DNA of 64,000 bases from CAZYTX01 sp964650485 (GCA_964650485.1 CAZYTX010000010.1:21680-85679), one strand, 5' to 3'. Counted from the first letter of the stretch, positions 43,402-51,715 are shown. Notes: a model not told the origin generated them from the letters alone. Numbers and translations are program-made.

Positions 43402-43959
43402 TCATTCACCGGGCGGCGCTTGTATTTCCCAGTCCCTGCACGGCGGCAGGTGCGGGCGAAAGCGCTTTAACTCCCGGGCCACTTCATGTGCCTCGCCTCT
43501 TTCCCAGTGAATCCTCACGGTGTGTCCCGCGTGCACGTCCGCCCGGTCGCACCCCTTCAGTATACCGCGCAGTATGGCACGGGCGCTCTCCCTGGCCGTG
43601 GCCCCGCTCTTTTTCAAGTCTCCTGCGGCGACGCCGAACGAGGGGGCCCCGGCGCGCAGGAAGGTCTCGACCATTGCCGCGATGGTCTCTTGTGTCCTCT
43701 CTTCGGTAAGCTCGCGGACCTCACCCGCGCCCATGACGAGGACCTCGGGGAAGAGGTGTGCCTGGCCGGGAGCGAATATCAAGGGGGAGTCCGAGCGGGG
43801 GTCGAGCTCCGAGGTTGCAAGCCACTTTGACAGCCTGCCGTTAAGGAGCAGGTCAACCCTGCCCGCCTCTCCCTGCGGTGGCCGGACGTCGCTGAACACG
43901 GGTATTGCCAGGGGGTCTTTCAAGAAGCTCTCAGCCGGACTTTCGGTCAGAAGCAGCAT
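43402..43959 (-). CDS. Stand-alone M17 aminopeptidase N-domain-like (macro-fold) protein
   Basis: A protein of 185 aa. The pattern PLAIPVFSDVRPPQGEAGRV and DLLLNGRLSKWL, then VLVMGAGEVRELTEERTQET, is like the non-catalytic N-terminal domain of M17 leucyl aminopeptidases. That domain normally precedes a metal-binding peptidase domain; none follows here, so it cannot be a peptidase. Similar short proteins exist in deltaproteobacteria (family recollection). It overlaps the end of nusB by about 30 bases, suggesting translational coupling. Two adjacent ATGs (43962, 43959) could serve as start. Function unknown. Confidence 0.6.
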   Translation of the reverse strand: MLLLTESPAESFLKDPLAIPVFSDVRPPQGEAGRVDLLLNGRLSKWLATSELDPRSDSPLIFAPGQAHLFPEVLVMGAGEVRELTEERTQETIAAMVETFLRAGAPSFGVAAGDLKKSGATARESARAILRGILKGCDRADVHAGHTVRIHWERGEAHEVARELKRFRPHLPPCRDWEIQAPPGE

Positions 43960-44398
43960 CATGTACCTGCACCTGGTCCTGCTTTTTTATTGAGCCGCTG
44001 ATCTTCTTCCACAACTGGTCCAGGATGCCGTTTATGAAGGCCCCGGACTCCGAGGTCCCGAACTTTTTTCCCATCTCGATGGCCTCGTCAATGGTGACCT
44101 TGGGCGGTATCTCGGGCTGGCGGGTGAACTCGTAGACCGCGATGCGGAGGATGTTCCTGTCAATGCGGTTCATCCTGTATACTTTCCAGTGTTTGGAGGC
44201 CGACTCGATCAGCCGGTCCAGCTCTTCTCCCTCGGCCTTCACCCCCTCCACGATCTCTCGGGCGAACTCCTTTACATGGTCGGCGTCGCGCCTTGTCTCC
44301 CAGAACGGGGCCCCGGGCTCGCCCGCCTCCGGGCCGTGGAAGTCCCACTGGTACAGGTACTGCAGGGCCAGCTCCCTTGCGCGCCTTCTTTTTCCCAT
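43931..44398 (-). CDS. nusB: Transcription antitermination factor NusB
   Basis: A protein of 155 aa, all-helical, with the NusB pattern KRRRARELALQYLYQWD, NRIDRNILRIAVYEF, and VTIDEAIEMGKKFGTSESGA, then FINGILDQLWK. NusB with NusE (S10) binds boxA RNA and supports rRNA antitermination. It follows ribH by 10 bases, the order ribH-nusB found in many proteobacteria. The C-terminal tail of about 20 polar residues overlaps the next gene. Confidence 0.93.
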   Translation of the reverse strand: MGKRRRARELALQYLYQWDFHGPEAGEPGAPFWETRRDADHVKEFAREIVEGVKAEGEELDRLIESASKHWKVYRMNRIDRNILRIAVYEFTRQPEIPPKVTIDEAIEMGKKFGTSESGAFINGILDQLWKKISGSIKKQDQVQVHDAASDRKSG

Positions 44399-44408
44399 GG
44401 CCGGCTTT

Positions 44409-44870
44409 TCAGAGCTTCTCCATCACCCTGGCCATCTCGATGGCCGAGAGCGCGGCCTGGGCCCCCTTGTTGCCGGACTTGGTCCCCGCCCTCTCGATGG
44501 CCTGCTCGATGGTGTCCGCGGTGATGATCCCGAAGGCCACGGGCACTCCCGTGTCGAGCATGGCGTTTGCTATGCCCTTGCTGGCCTGGGCGGCCACGTA
44601 TTCGAAGTGGGGCGTCCCCCCGCGGATGACGGCGCCCAAGGCTATGACCGCGTCGCAGTTTCCGGATGCGGCCAGCTTCTTCGCGGTCACGGGTATCTCG
44701 AAGCTGCCCGGCACCTTGACCACTGTTATGTCTTTGTCGTCCGCGCCGTGGCGCAGGAGCGCGTCCGTGCACCCCTCCAGCAGCCGCGAGCTTATGAAGT
44801 CGTTGAACCGGCTCACGATTATGGCCAGGCGCAGCCCTTTTGCGTCGAGCGCTCCTTCTATTGTCTTCAT
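44409..44870 (-). CDS. ribH: 6,7-dimethyl-8-ribityllumazine synthase
   Basis: A protein of 153 aa, standard length. It condenses the ribityl pyrimidine with 3,4-dihydroxybutanone-4-phosphate. Motifs are IVVSRFND (as IIVSRFNDFISSRLL), KVPGSFEIPVTAK, IALGAVIRGGTPHFEYVAAQ and PVAFGIITADTIEQA. The catalytic His in the PHFEY position is present. It lies 22 bases after ribBA and 10 before nusB. Confidence 0.96.
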   Translation of the reverse strand: MKTIEGALDAKGLRLAIIVSRFNDFISSRLLEGCTDALLRHGADDKDITVVKVPGSFEIPVTAKKLAASGNCDAVIALGAVIRGGTPHFEYVAAQASKGIANAMLDTGVPVAFGIITADTIEQAIERAGTKSGNKGAQAALSAIEMARVMEKL

Positions 44871-44892
44871 CTGTCCCCCTCCCTCTGCGCGA

Positions 44893-46107
44893 TCAGTCTT
44901 TCATGGTCAGGATGTGTCCCATCTTCTTCTTCTTGGTTGTGAGGTAATGGATGTTATTGCAGTTGGTGTCCACCTCGATGGGGACCCTCTCGGTGACCTT
45001 TAGGCCGTAGCCCTCCAGGGCCACGATCTTTTTGGGGTTGTTTGTTATCTCTCGCATTTCATTTATCCCCAAATCAATGAGTATCTGTGCCCCGATGCCG
45101 TAGTCGCGGAGGTCGGGCTTGAACCCGAGCGCGACGTTGGCCTCCACCGTGTCCAGCCCCGAGTCCTGGAGGGCGTAGGCTTTGAGCTTGTTGAGCAGCC
45201 CGATCCCGCGCCCTTCCTGGCGCATGTACACTATGGCCCCCCTGCCCTCATCGGTTATCATCTGCATGGCGGTGTGCAACTGGTTCCCGCAGTCGCAGCG
45301 CAGCGATCCCAGCACGTCTCCTGTCAGGCACTCGCTGTGCACCCTTACCAGCACGTTGTCGTCCGGACCGAACTCTCCCTTTACCAGCGCCAGGTGCACG
45401 TCCCTGTTAACGTCGTTGGTGTATGCAATCGCCTTCCACTCGCCCCCGTAGCATGAGGGCAAAATGGTCTCCGCGGCCCTGTGCACCAGGCTCTCGTTCT
45501 TTATCCTGTACTCGATGACGTCTGCTATGGTCACTATATTGATGTCGTGCTCCGCGGCAACCTTCTCCAGGTCGGGCATGCGGGCCATGGCGCCGTCCTC
45601 CTTCATGACCTCGCATATGACCCCGGCCGGCTTCTTGCCGGCAAGGCGTGCAAGGTCCAGCGAGCCCTCGGTCTGCCCGGTCCTGACCAGCACCCCTCCC
45701 TTTTTGGCGCGCAAGGGGAAGACGTGGCCGGGCCTTACCAGGTCCCGGGGAGCGGCATCGTCAGCCACCGCGGTGAGGATGGTATGGGCCCGGTCGAACG
45801 CGGAGATCCCGGTGGTCACTCCGCGCCTTGCCTCGATTGACACTGTAAAGGCCGTGCTGAGGCTGGACTCGTTTTCCTGGCACATGGGAGGCAGGTCCAG
45901 GGAGTCGGCTTTCTCCTCGGTGAGAGATAGACATATCAGGCCCCTGCCGTGCTTCGCCATGAAGTTTATTATCTCGGGGGTGACCATCTCTGCGGCGCAG
46001 CAAAGGTCGCCCTCGTTCTCCCTGTCCTCGTCGTCCACCAGGATCACCATCTTGCCCTGGGCCACGTCTTCCAGGGCCTTTTCTATACTGACTCTTCTAC
46101 TGCTCAT
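44893..46107 (-). CDS. ribBA: Bifunctional 3,4-DHBP synthase / GTP cyclohydrolase II
   Basis: A protein of 404 aa with two full domains. RibB (about 1-200) shows VDDEDRENEGDL and HTVSIEARRGVTTGIS-like sequence (here FTVSIEARRGVTTGIS). RibA (about 205-404) shows VRVHSECLTGDVLGSLRCDC, with zinc cysteines, and YMRQEGRGIGLLNKLKAYAL. Together they provide both precursors of lumazine. The 266 bases upstream hold a strongly structured element but no FMN riboswitch that I can recognise. The radical SAM gene precedes it on the same strand. Confidence 0.96.
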   Translation of the reverse strand: MSSRRVSIEKALEDVAQGKMVILVDDEDRENEGDLCCAAEMVTPEIINFMAKHGRGLICLSLTEEKADSLDLPPMCQENESSLSTAFTVSIEARRGVTTGISAFDRAHTILTAVADDAAPRDLVRPGHVFPLRAKKGGVLVRTGQTEGSLDLARLAGKKPAGVICEVMKEDGAMARMPDLEKVAAEHDINIVTIADVIEYRIKNESLVHRAAETILPSCYGGEWKAIAYTNDVNRDVHLALVKGEFGPDDNVLVRVHSECLTGDVLGSLRCDCGNQLHTAMQMITDEGRGAIVYMRQEGRGIGLLNKLKAYALQDSGLDTVEANVALGFKPDLRDYGIGAQILIDLGINEMREITNNPKKIVALEGYGLKVTERVPIEVDTNCNNIHYLTTKKKKMGHILTMKD

Positions 46108-46187
46108 TCCTTATGCTCCTTATTAAACCCCTTCGGGGTATAAAGAACGTTTGGCAACGCGCGCCAACCGTTCCCGCCCGCCGGGTA

Positions 46188-46342
46188 GCGCACATAGCTT
46201 TGCTATGTGCGCGAGCGAAGCGAGCAGGATGCAGGGCACAACCCGATGAATTATTTGTCCCATGCCGTCTGTTATATTCATCCTGCGCCTCCCGCGTAGC
46301 CGGCCTTTGGCTTTCGGCGCCCACATAGCGAGCTGTGTGGGC
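46188..46342 (-). repeat. Structured spacer: two long hairpins around a nested inverted repeat
   Basis: Three paired elements lie upstream of ribBA. GCGCACATAGC/GCTATGTGCGC (46188-46212) is a perfect 11-bp stem with a 3-base loop. GCAGGATG (46224-46231) pairs with CATCCTGC (46279-46286). GCCCACATAGC/GCTGTGTGGGC (46319-46342) is an 11-bp stem with one G-U-type mismatch. The two outer hairpins share the core CACATAGC. It may be a paired REP-type repeat or a structured leader RNA for ribBA. It lacks the conserved FMN-riboswitch core. The rest of the 266-base gap (46108-46373) has no gene. Confidence 0.55.
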
Positions 46343-46373
46343 TGCCCTCTGAATTAGGCCCCCCCTCATGTAG

Positions 46374-47828
46374 CTACTCCCGTTCATTGGGAACGAACCT
46401 GCTCCTGGCAATATATGTGGTCCATAAATGTCGGAGGTTATAGTAGAGCACCTCCCACGGTTTGAGCATGTGCACCCTGCCGTAATCAATGCCGAAGCTC
46501 ACAAGGAACAGGATATCAAAAACAGGGTTTCTGGGCAAGGCGCACATCCTTTTTATCAGGGGCGCCAGACGCGGGAACCAGGAGCCGTATATAAAGAGCT
46601 TTTGCAGGTTGATGAGCTTGTCGGTGTCCTCCTGCCTGAAGGGGGAGAAGGCGAAGTAGGACAGGCTCTCGCGACTTGCCAGGCTCTCCGGCTCTTTAAT
46701 CTTTCCCTGCGAGACGAGCTTCCTTGTGATCTCGGTCCCGGGGAAGGGCTGGAACAGCGAGGCCACCAGGAATTTGTTCTTAAGCTCGATGTTGAACTTC
46801 AGGGTCTCGATCCCGTCATCGAGGCCCTCGCCCGGGATGTTCATCATGTTATAGCTCTGGGTGAGTACGCCTCGGTCGTGCAGAATCCGGGCGCCTTGCC
46901 TTATGGCCTGGTTTGACATCTTTCGGTTGAGTATCATCTCCCTGGTTTCAGGGTTGGCGCTCTCCAACCCGTACCAGCACGTATAACAGCCGCTATCCGC
47001 CAGCAGCGCGGCCTTTTCCTCTGTCATGGAGTCAATCCTTGCGCAGCAGTAAAAGGGCAGCCCGACCTCCTGCTTGTAGCGGGGCAGAAACTCCTGCATC
47101 CAGGAGAGCTTGTATGTGAAAAGGTCGTCGCCGAATGCCACGGTCCTTGCCGGGTATTTATCCAGCACGCTCTTTATCTCTTCGATCAGGTAGCCGGGCG
47201 ACTTGAAGCGCACGTAATGCTGCGGGTCTGGATAAAGCGCCTTCAGGCTCGGGTTGGCGCAGTAGGAGCAGTGGTGCGGGCATCCCCTGCTGGCCATGAA
47301 GAACTTGATGGGGTACTTGCGGAAGTAGCGGTAGTTTTCGAGGTAGAGGTCTTTCCTGGGGAATGGCAGGGAGTCCAGGTCCTGGATAAGAGGCCGCACG
47401 GGGTTTTCGATCAGCTCTCCGTCCCGGCAAAATGCCACGCCCTCGATCTCGGAGAGGTCAACCCCATGCTCCACCTGCTCCATTATCTCCAGCATGGCGT
47501 ACTCGCCCTCCCCGCGCACCAGGGCGTCCACCGCGGGGTCCCGTGCCAGGTCCGGCTGGAAGGTGGGGTCCACCCCCCCCAGGACCACCATGCAGTTCAT
47601 GCGCTCTTTCACCGCCCTGGCCCACATCAGCGCCTCGGATCGCTCCACGGTGGTGTGTCCTATGCCCACCAGGCGGGGCTTGAACTTTTGCATGGACTCC
47701 ATGGGCCTTTTGTCCAGGCCGGGGATGACCAGTTGGCACTGGTGGCCTTGCGAGGACAGCACCGCGGCGATTGACTGCGGCCCGTGGAGTTCGTAATGGC
47801 TGAGCTGTAGGAAGGATACCCTTGCCAT
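46374..47828 (-). CDS. B12-binding-domain radical SAM protein, within riboflavin cluster
   Basis: A protein of 484 aa. A cobalamin-binding-like domain (about 1-150: VSFLQLSHYELHGPQSIAAV, GIGHTTVERSEA, VVLGGVDPTFQPD, ALVRGEGEY) precedes a radical SAM core with SRGCPHHCSYCANPS (CxxxCxxC, about 185). It continues with VAFGDDLFTY, WYGLESANPETRE and NMMNIPGEGLDDG. The C-terminal 90 residues contain several aromatic and hydrophobic stretches that may touch the membrane. Its role among riboflavin genes is unknown. It starts eight bases after the unknown gene at 47837-48601, so the two are probably co-expressed. Confidence 0.88.
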   Translation of the reverse strand: MARVSFLQLSHYELHGPQSIAAVLSSQGHQCQLVIPGLDKRPMESMQKFKPRLVGIGHTTVERSEALMWARAVKERMNCMVVLGGVDPTFQPDLARDPAVDALVRGEGEYAMLEIMEQVEHGVDLSEIEGVAFCRDGELIENPVRPLIQDLDSLPFPRKDLYLENYRYFRKYPIKFFMASRGCPHHCSYCANPSLKALYPDPQHYVRFKSPGYLIEEIKSVLDKYPARTVAFGDDLFTYKLSWMQEFLPRYKQEVGLPFYCCARIDSMTEEKAALLADSGCYTCWYGLESANPETREMILNRKMSNQAIRQGARILHDRGVLTQSYNMMNIPGEGLDDGIETLKFNIELKNKFLVASLFQPFPGTEITRKLVSQGKIKEPESLASRESLSYFAFSPFRQEDTDKLINLQKLFIYGSWFPRLAPLIKRMCALPRNPVFDILFLVSFGIDYGRVHMLKPWEVLYYNLRHLWTTYIARSRFVPNERE

Positions 47829-47836
47829 GCAAAACC

Positions 47837-48601
47837 TCAGTGCACCATCTGGGCGAGGTCCTCCCTGGTGAGGAAGTTAATGTCCGGGTCGTCAAGGTCC
47901 ACTGACACGAGCTTGTCATCTCCATGGTCGTCCTCTATCGAGAACACCCACACCCGGGAGTCGTCGTCCCTTATGACCTTTGACCAGGCGTCCTGGGAGG
48001 ACCTTTTTGCAAGCTCTTTTACAAGGTAGAGCTTGCCAGGGGTCACGCACAGGCTCGAGCACATGTTAGTGGCGAACTGTATGGCCATTACATTGTCGGC
48101 CTCGATGTCCCTCCTGGGGAACTGGAGATCCTCTTCGCCTGCACCATCGAATGCCTGCTCTTCAAACCACTCGTCCTCCTCGATGTAAACGGTGAGGCCG
48201 TAGGTCTCGCCCCACAATGGGGTCTCGTCCCAGTTGAGTCTCAGGTGGTCCCCCATCACCGGCGAGCCGGCCAGGACCTCGAAGAGCTCGGAGAGGTAGC
48301 GCAGTCCCTCGCGGTTGGCCGTGAGCGCCGGCCCCTCGTTGTAGTCGAATGCGATATGCGCGCGCGCGTTCTCGGGCATGGGCACGATCTCCCTGGTCAC
48401 GTCCCTGGTGACCGGGGTGGCGCCCAGCCTGGTGGCGGCGTGGCTCAGGAACATGTTGAGCATGGGGTCTTTTCTCATGTTCCTCTCGGCGTAGACCACG
48501 CAGTTCTCATATGCCTTGCGCTTGGACTCCGGCCTGGAAAGGTCCATGCCCCTGGTGAGCTCTTCGATCAACCTGTCCCAGGTCTTCCTTTTAGTCTCCA
48601 T
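47837..48601 (-). CDS. Conserved-looking protein of unknown function
   Basis: A protein of 254 aa, acidic, with no signal peptide or membrane helix. Residues 1-60 look helical (KTWDRLIEELTRGMDLSRPE); the middle contains several beta-like stretches (ETYGLTVYIEEDEWFEEQAF). The C-terminal part is rich in Asp (SVDLDDPDINFLTREDLAQM). I do not recognise the family. It lies between ribE (36 bases upstream) and the radical SAM gene (8 bases downstream), suggesting function with one of them. Codon usage looks like its neighbours, so it is probably a real gene. Confidence 0.6.
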   Translation of the reverse strand: METKRKTWDRLIEELTRGMDLSRPESKRKAYENCVVYAERNMRKDPMLNMFLSHAATRLGATPVTRDVTREIVPMPENARAHIAFDYNEGPALTANREGLRYLSELFEVLAGSPVMGDHLRLNWDETPLWGETYGLTVYIEEDEWFEEQAFDGAGEEDLQFPRRDIEADNVMAIQFATNMCSSLCVTPGKLYLVKELAKRSSQDAWSKVIRDDDSRVWVFSIEDDHGDDKLVSVDLDDPDINFLTREDLAQMVH

Positions 48602-48637
48602 TCACAACCCCCTGCACGGACTTTTTGTGTCGCGCTT

Positions 48638-49285
48638 TTACATGAACCCTTGCTCGATGAGCTTCCTGGCAAGGCCGCCTTGGTCCCTGTTCGACCCTGC
48701 CCGGCCCAGGAGCTTTGCCACGTACTTGCCGATGACGTCGGTCTCGAGGTTCACCTCCTGGCCCGGCTTCTTCGCCCCCAGCGTGGTCCTGGCAAGCGTC
48801 TCCGGGATGACCATTATGCTGAAGCGGTCGGCCAGCACGTTGTTAACCGTGAGGCTGATGCCGTCCAGTGCGATCGATCCCTTCTCCACCACGAGCCCCA
48901 TGACCTCGGGAGGCGCTGCCACGGTGATGCTGGCGAACCCGCGCTCCGGCCGGGCCTCGCTGATCCTGCCCATTGCGTCCACGTGTCCGCTGACCAGGTG
49001 GCCTCCCAGCCTGTCGCCCACCCTGAGGGACCGCTCCAGGTTCACGCGCGTCCCCGGCCGGGCAAGCGAGATCGTGGACCTTTGCAGGGACTCGCGGCTG
49101 GCCTCGCACGTAAACCCCTTCTCAATAACCTGCACCGCGGTCAGGCAGAGCCCGTCAACAGCCACCGAGTCTCCCGGGGAGAGTTCAAAGGGCCCGGGCC
49201 CGGTGTCGAGATCGAGAGACACGCCGCTCCCCCTGTTGGATACGCTTTTAACCTGCCCTATCCGCTCGATGATTCCGGTGAACAT
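48638..49285 (-). CDS. ribE: Riboflavin synthase, alpha chain
   Basis: A protein of 215 aa with two repeated lumazine-binding domains. The first begins MFTGIIERIGQV and has DSVAVDGLCLTA; the second begins GHLVSGHVDAMG and has GSIALDGISLTVN. It joins two lumazines to riboflavin. It follows ribD by 21 bases. Length and motifs are typical for the family. Confidence 0.95.
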   Translation of the reverse strand: MFTGIIERIGQVKSVSNRGSGVSLDLDTGPGPFELSPGDSVAVDGLCLTAVQVIEKGFTCEASRESLQRSTISLARPGTRVNLERSLRVGDRLGGHLVSGHVDAMGRISEARPERGFASITVAAPPEVMGLVVEKGSIALDGISLTVNNVLADRFSIMVIPETLARTTLGAKKPGQEVNLETDVIGKYVAKLLGRAGSNRDQGGLARKLIEQGFM

Positions 49286-49306
49286 GGCCTCACCATGTAA
49301 GGTAAC

Positions 49307-50416
49307 CTAGATTCTCGCAGGTTTCCCGACGATCATAAGATCATCGCCCATCTTCTTGCAAGTCATGCCCGCGACCGGGACCGCGTCCGCGATCTTTTTT
49401 GCGCCCTTCCCGCTTGCGAGGGACAAGCCGTCTCCGGCGAGCAGCTTGGGTGCCACGAAGAGCACAAGCTCGTCAACGACCCCGGCCCGCAGCGCGGACG
49501 AGATCAGCCGGGCCCCTCCCTCCAGGAGCACGCTCGCTATCCTGCGCTCGCCAAGCTCCTGCATCACGGCTTCCACGTCCGCGCCCCCGTGCCTTTCCTT
49601 TCTCACCACCACCACCTCGGCGCCCTTCTGCCTGAAGCTCTTTATGCGGCCGGAGGGGGCCTTCCTGGTGCAGAATATGAGCGGGCCTCCCTTTGCGGGC
49701 GTGGACATGACCTTTGAGCTGAGCGGTACGTCGAGCGAGCTTGTTACAATCACCGGCCTCGGATGCCTGCCCTTTCCGGCCAGGCGCGCGGTGAGCTCGC
49801 TGTCGTCCGCCCTTATTGTGCCGGCCCCCACCATCACCGCCTGGCACTGGTCCCTCATCCGGTGCGCCTCTTTCCTGGCCGGCTCGCCGCTTATCCATTT
49901 CGAGTCGCCGCCTGCCGCGGCTATCTTTCCGTCCAGGGTCATGGCGGCCTTCATCACCACAAAGGGGGTGCGGGTGGTGATGAACTTTGCGAACACACGG
50001 TTGAGCTCCCGGCACTCCTCCTCTATCACCCCGGAGACGACCTCCACCCCGGCCTTTTTCAGCGCGGCGAACCCCTTGCCCGAGACCAGGGGGTTCGGGT
50101 CCTCCATCCCGGCCACCACCCTCTTGATACCCGCCCGTATGACGGCATCCGTGCAGGGAGGGGTCCTGCCGTAGTGGGAGCAGGGCTCGAGGTTCAGCAC
50201 CAGGGTGGACCCCCTGGCCTTTTGCCCGGCCCTTTTTATTGCGTTGATCTCGGCGTGGGGCTCTCCCGGCGCGCGGAAATAGCCCTCCGAGACCTTCCGG
50301 TTGCCCCTTATGATCACCGCGCCGACCATGGGGTAGTGGCCGGTGTTTCCGCGGGCTTTCCTTGCAAGGAGGAGCGCCCTTTTCATCCACTTTGAGTAAC
50401 CCGGGCTGTGGCTCAT
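49307..50416 (-). CDS. ribD: Bifunctional riboflavin deaminase/reductase RibD
   Basis: A protein of 369 aa. The N-terminal deaminase domain binds zinc through HAEINAIKRAG and PCSHYGRTPPCTDA. The C-terminal reductase domain (about 145-369) has VMKAAMTLDGKIAA, SKWISGEPARKEAHRMRD, and VLLEGGARLISSAL. It carries out two steps from the GTP cyclohydrolase product. The usual NPxVGAV strand reads YPMVGAV, a mild change. Its ATG overlaps the nrdR stop as ATGA. Confidence 0.95.
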   Translation of the reverse strand: MSHSPGYSKWMKRALLLARKARGNTGHYPMVGAVIIRGNRKVSEGYFRAPGEPHAEINAIKRAGQKARGSTLVLNLEPCSHYGRTPPCTDAVIRAGIKRVVAGMEDPNPLVSGKGFAALKKAGVEVVSGVIEEECRELNRVFAKFITTRTPFVVMKAAMTLDGKIAAAGGDSKWISGEPARKEAHRMRDQCQAVMVGAGTIRADDSELTARLAGKGRHPRPVIVTSSLDVPLSSKVMSTPAKGGPLIFCTRKAPSGRIKSFRQKGAEVVVVRKERHGGADVEAVMQELGERRIASVLLEGGARLISSALRAGVVDELVLFVAPKLLAGDGLSLASGKGAKKIADAVPVAGMTCKKMGDDLMIVGKPARI

Positions 50417-50892
50417 CCTTTTGGTGTGTATCCTTCTTTTTGTCTTTGCAGCATGTCCCGGAGCTCTTCCATGAACTGGTGCGCGTCCTTGAACGACCTG
50501 TAAACCGAGGCGAAGCGGACGTAGGCCACGTGGTCGAGGAAGAACAGCTCCTCCATGATGGCCTCGCCGATCACGGATGAGGGTATCTCCTTGTCCCCGC
50601 TCTCCTGCACCCTTGCCTCGATCTTGTCCGCGATCTTCTCCAGGGTGGTGATTGACACCGGTCTTTTCTCGCAGGCCTTTTTCAGGCCGATGACTATCTT
50701 CATCCTGTCAAAGGGCTCCCTCCTGCTGTCCTTCTTTATCACCAGGGGCAGGACCTCCTCGATGCGCTCATAGGTGGTGAACCTGCGTCCGCACTCCAGG
50801 CACTCCCTCCTCCTCCTGATCACCAGGGCGTCCTTTGAGAGCCTGGAGTCAATCACCTTGTTGTCCTGCTCTCCGCAAAAGGGGCATTTCAT
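50413..50892 (-). CDS. nrdR: Transcriptional repressor NrdR
   Basis: A protein of 159 aa beginning MKCPFCG. A zinc ribbon with two CxxC pairs (CPFC, CLEC) is followed by an ATP-cone domain (about 47-137). NrdR senses dATP/ATP and represses ribonucleotide reductase genes. ATG 50892 overlaps the dCMP deaminase stop by one base and has GGGAGGAG upstream; an earlier in-frame ATG (50916) lies in the deaminase gene. The nrdR-ribD order is common in proteobacteria. No nrd genes are in the window. Confidence 0.95.
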   Translation of the reverse strand: MKCPFCGEQDNKVIDSRLSKDALVIRRRRECLECGRRFTTYERIEEVLPLVIKKDSRREPFDRMKIVIGLKKACEKRPVSITTLEKIADKIEARVQESGDKEIPSSVIGEAIMEELFFLDHVAYVRFASVYRSFKDAHQFMEELRDMLQRQKEGYTPKG

Positions 50893-51386
50893 TATTCTCC
50901 TCCCTTGTAGGAGCACACCCGGATGTCGGACTCCTTGATGAGCTTTTGCGCCAGCGGGTCCGGGTACCCGTCCTCGTATACTATCTCTTCTATCCCCGCG
51001 TTAATGAGCATCTTTATGCAGATGGAGCACGGCAGGTTGGTGCAGTATAGGGTGGCGCCGGCGATTGACACCCCGTGGTAGGCTGCCTGGATGATGGCGT
51101 TCTGCTCGGCGTGCAGGCCCCGGCATATCTCCGCCCGCTCGCCCGAGGGCACGTTCATTTCCAGCCGCATGCAGCCGGTCTCCGAGCAGTGGGGCAGCCC
51201 GGTGGGCGCGCCGTTGTACCCGGTGGCCAGAAGCCTCCTGTTCTTCACCAGCACCGCTCCCACCGACCGGCGCAGGCAGGTGGAGCGCTTTGACACCAGC
51301 CGGGTTATTGACATGAAGTACTGGTCCCATCCCGGTCTCCGGTCCGGGTCCGGCGGGTTCCCTGGAAGAGGCTCACTCATGGGCAT
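50892..51386 (-). CDS. dCMP deaminase (ComEB type)
   Basis: A protein of 164 aa with the zinc deaminase motifs LHAEQNAIIQAA (His and catalytic Glu) and LPCSICIKMLIN (two Cys). It converts dCMP to dUMP for thymidylate supply. Two near starts exist, ATG 51386 and ATG 51380; neither has a Shine-Dalgarno sequence. A good promoter ends eight bases before the first, so the mRNA may be leaderless. It heads the nrdR-ribDE cluster. Confidence 0.92.
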   Translation of the reverse strand: MPMSEPLPGNPPDPDRRPGWDQYFMSITRLVSKRSTCLRRSVGAVLVKNRRLLATGYNGAPTGLPHCSETGCMRLEMNVPSGERAEICRGLHAEQNAIIQAAYHGVSIAGATLYCTNLPCSICIKMLINAGIEEIVYEDGYPDPLAQKLIKESDIRVCSYKGGE

Positions 51387-51394
51387 ACGCTTAG

Positions 51395-51423
51395 ATTCTA
51401 TCTTTATCCCGGGCTTTTTTCAA
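51395..51423 (-). promoter_or_regulatory. Candidate sigma70 promoter for the dCMP deaminase-nrdR-rib cluster
   Basis: On the minus strand TTGAAA (51423-51418) and TAGAAT (51400-51395) are separated by 17 bases; each matches consensus at 5/6. The -10 box ends eight bases before ATG 51386, so little or no leader is expected. Confidence 0.5.
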
Positions 51424-51451
51424 ACGGTCTGTGGCGTATACGATCTTTATG

Positions 51452-51715
51452 TCAGTCGCGCTTGCGCTCGATCTTCTTTTTCAGTGTTTGGTGAGGGATG
51501 CCGCCCTTTTGCTCGTACTCGCGCCTGGCGGCCTCGAGCTCCTTTAAAAGCCTTGGATGGCGCGAGATGATAAAGTCCTCGATAAGGTCCTCGTCCAGGT
51601 GAATGAGCGCTGCCGCGGGCTTTCCATTCCTGGTTACAATGATGTCCTCATCCTGGAGCTTGTCCAGCAGCTTGGAGGTGTTGTTCCTGAGCTCCCTCAT
51701 GGCGATGAACTTCAT
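51452..51715 (-). CDS. Phd/YefM-family antitoxin, no adjacent toxin
   Basis: A protein of 87 aa. The N-terminus, MKFIAMRELRNNTSKLLDKL then DIIVTRNGKPAAALI, fits the Phd/YefM DNA-binding fold. The C-terminal half is charged and helical, as in toxin-binding tails. Usually a Doc, YoeB or RelE-like toxin gene follows within a few bases. Here the next gene on the strand is dCMP deaminase, and no toxin-like frame is visible. It may be an orphan antitoxin or a solitary regulator. An inverted repeat lies 12 bases upstream. Confidence 0.8.
   Translation of the reverse strand: MKFIAMRELRNNTSKLLDKLQDEDIIVTRNGKPAAALIHLDEDLIEDFIISRHPRLLKELEAARREYEQKGGIPHQTLKKKIERKRD

Noticed and set aside
46123..46326. 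Possible small gene on the minus strand before ribBA
   Set aside because: It is formed by the hairpin element and shows no family pattern.
46108..46373. FMN riboswitch upstream of ribBA
   Set aside because: I looked for the conserved core (GGGGCAGGGTGAAATTCCC-type) on the minus strand and did not find it.
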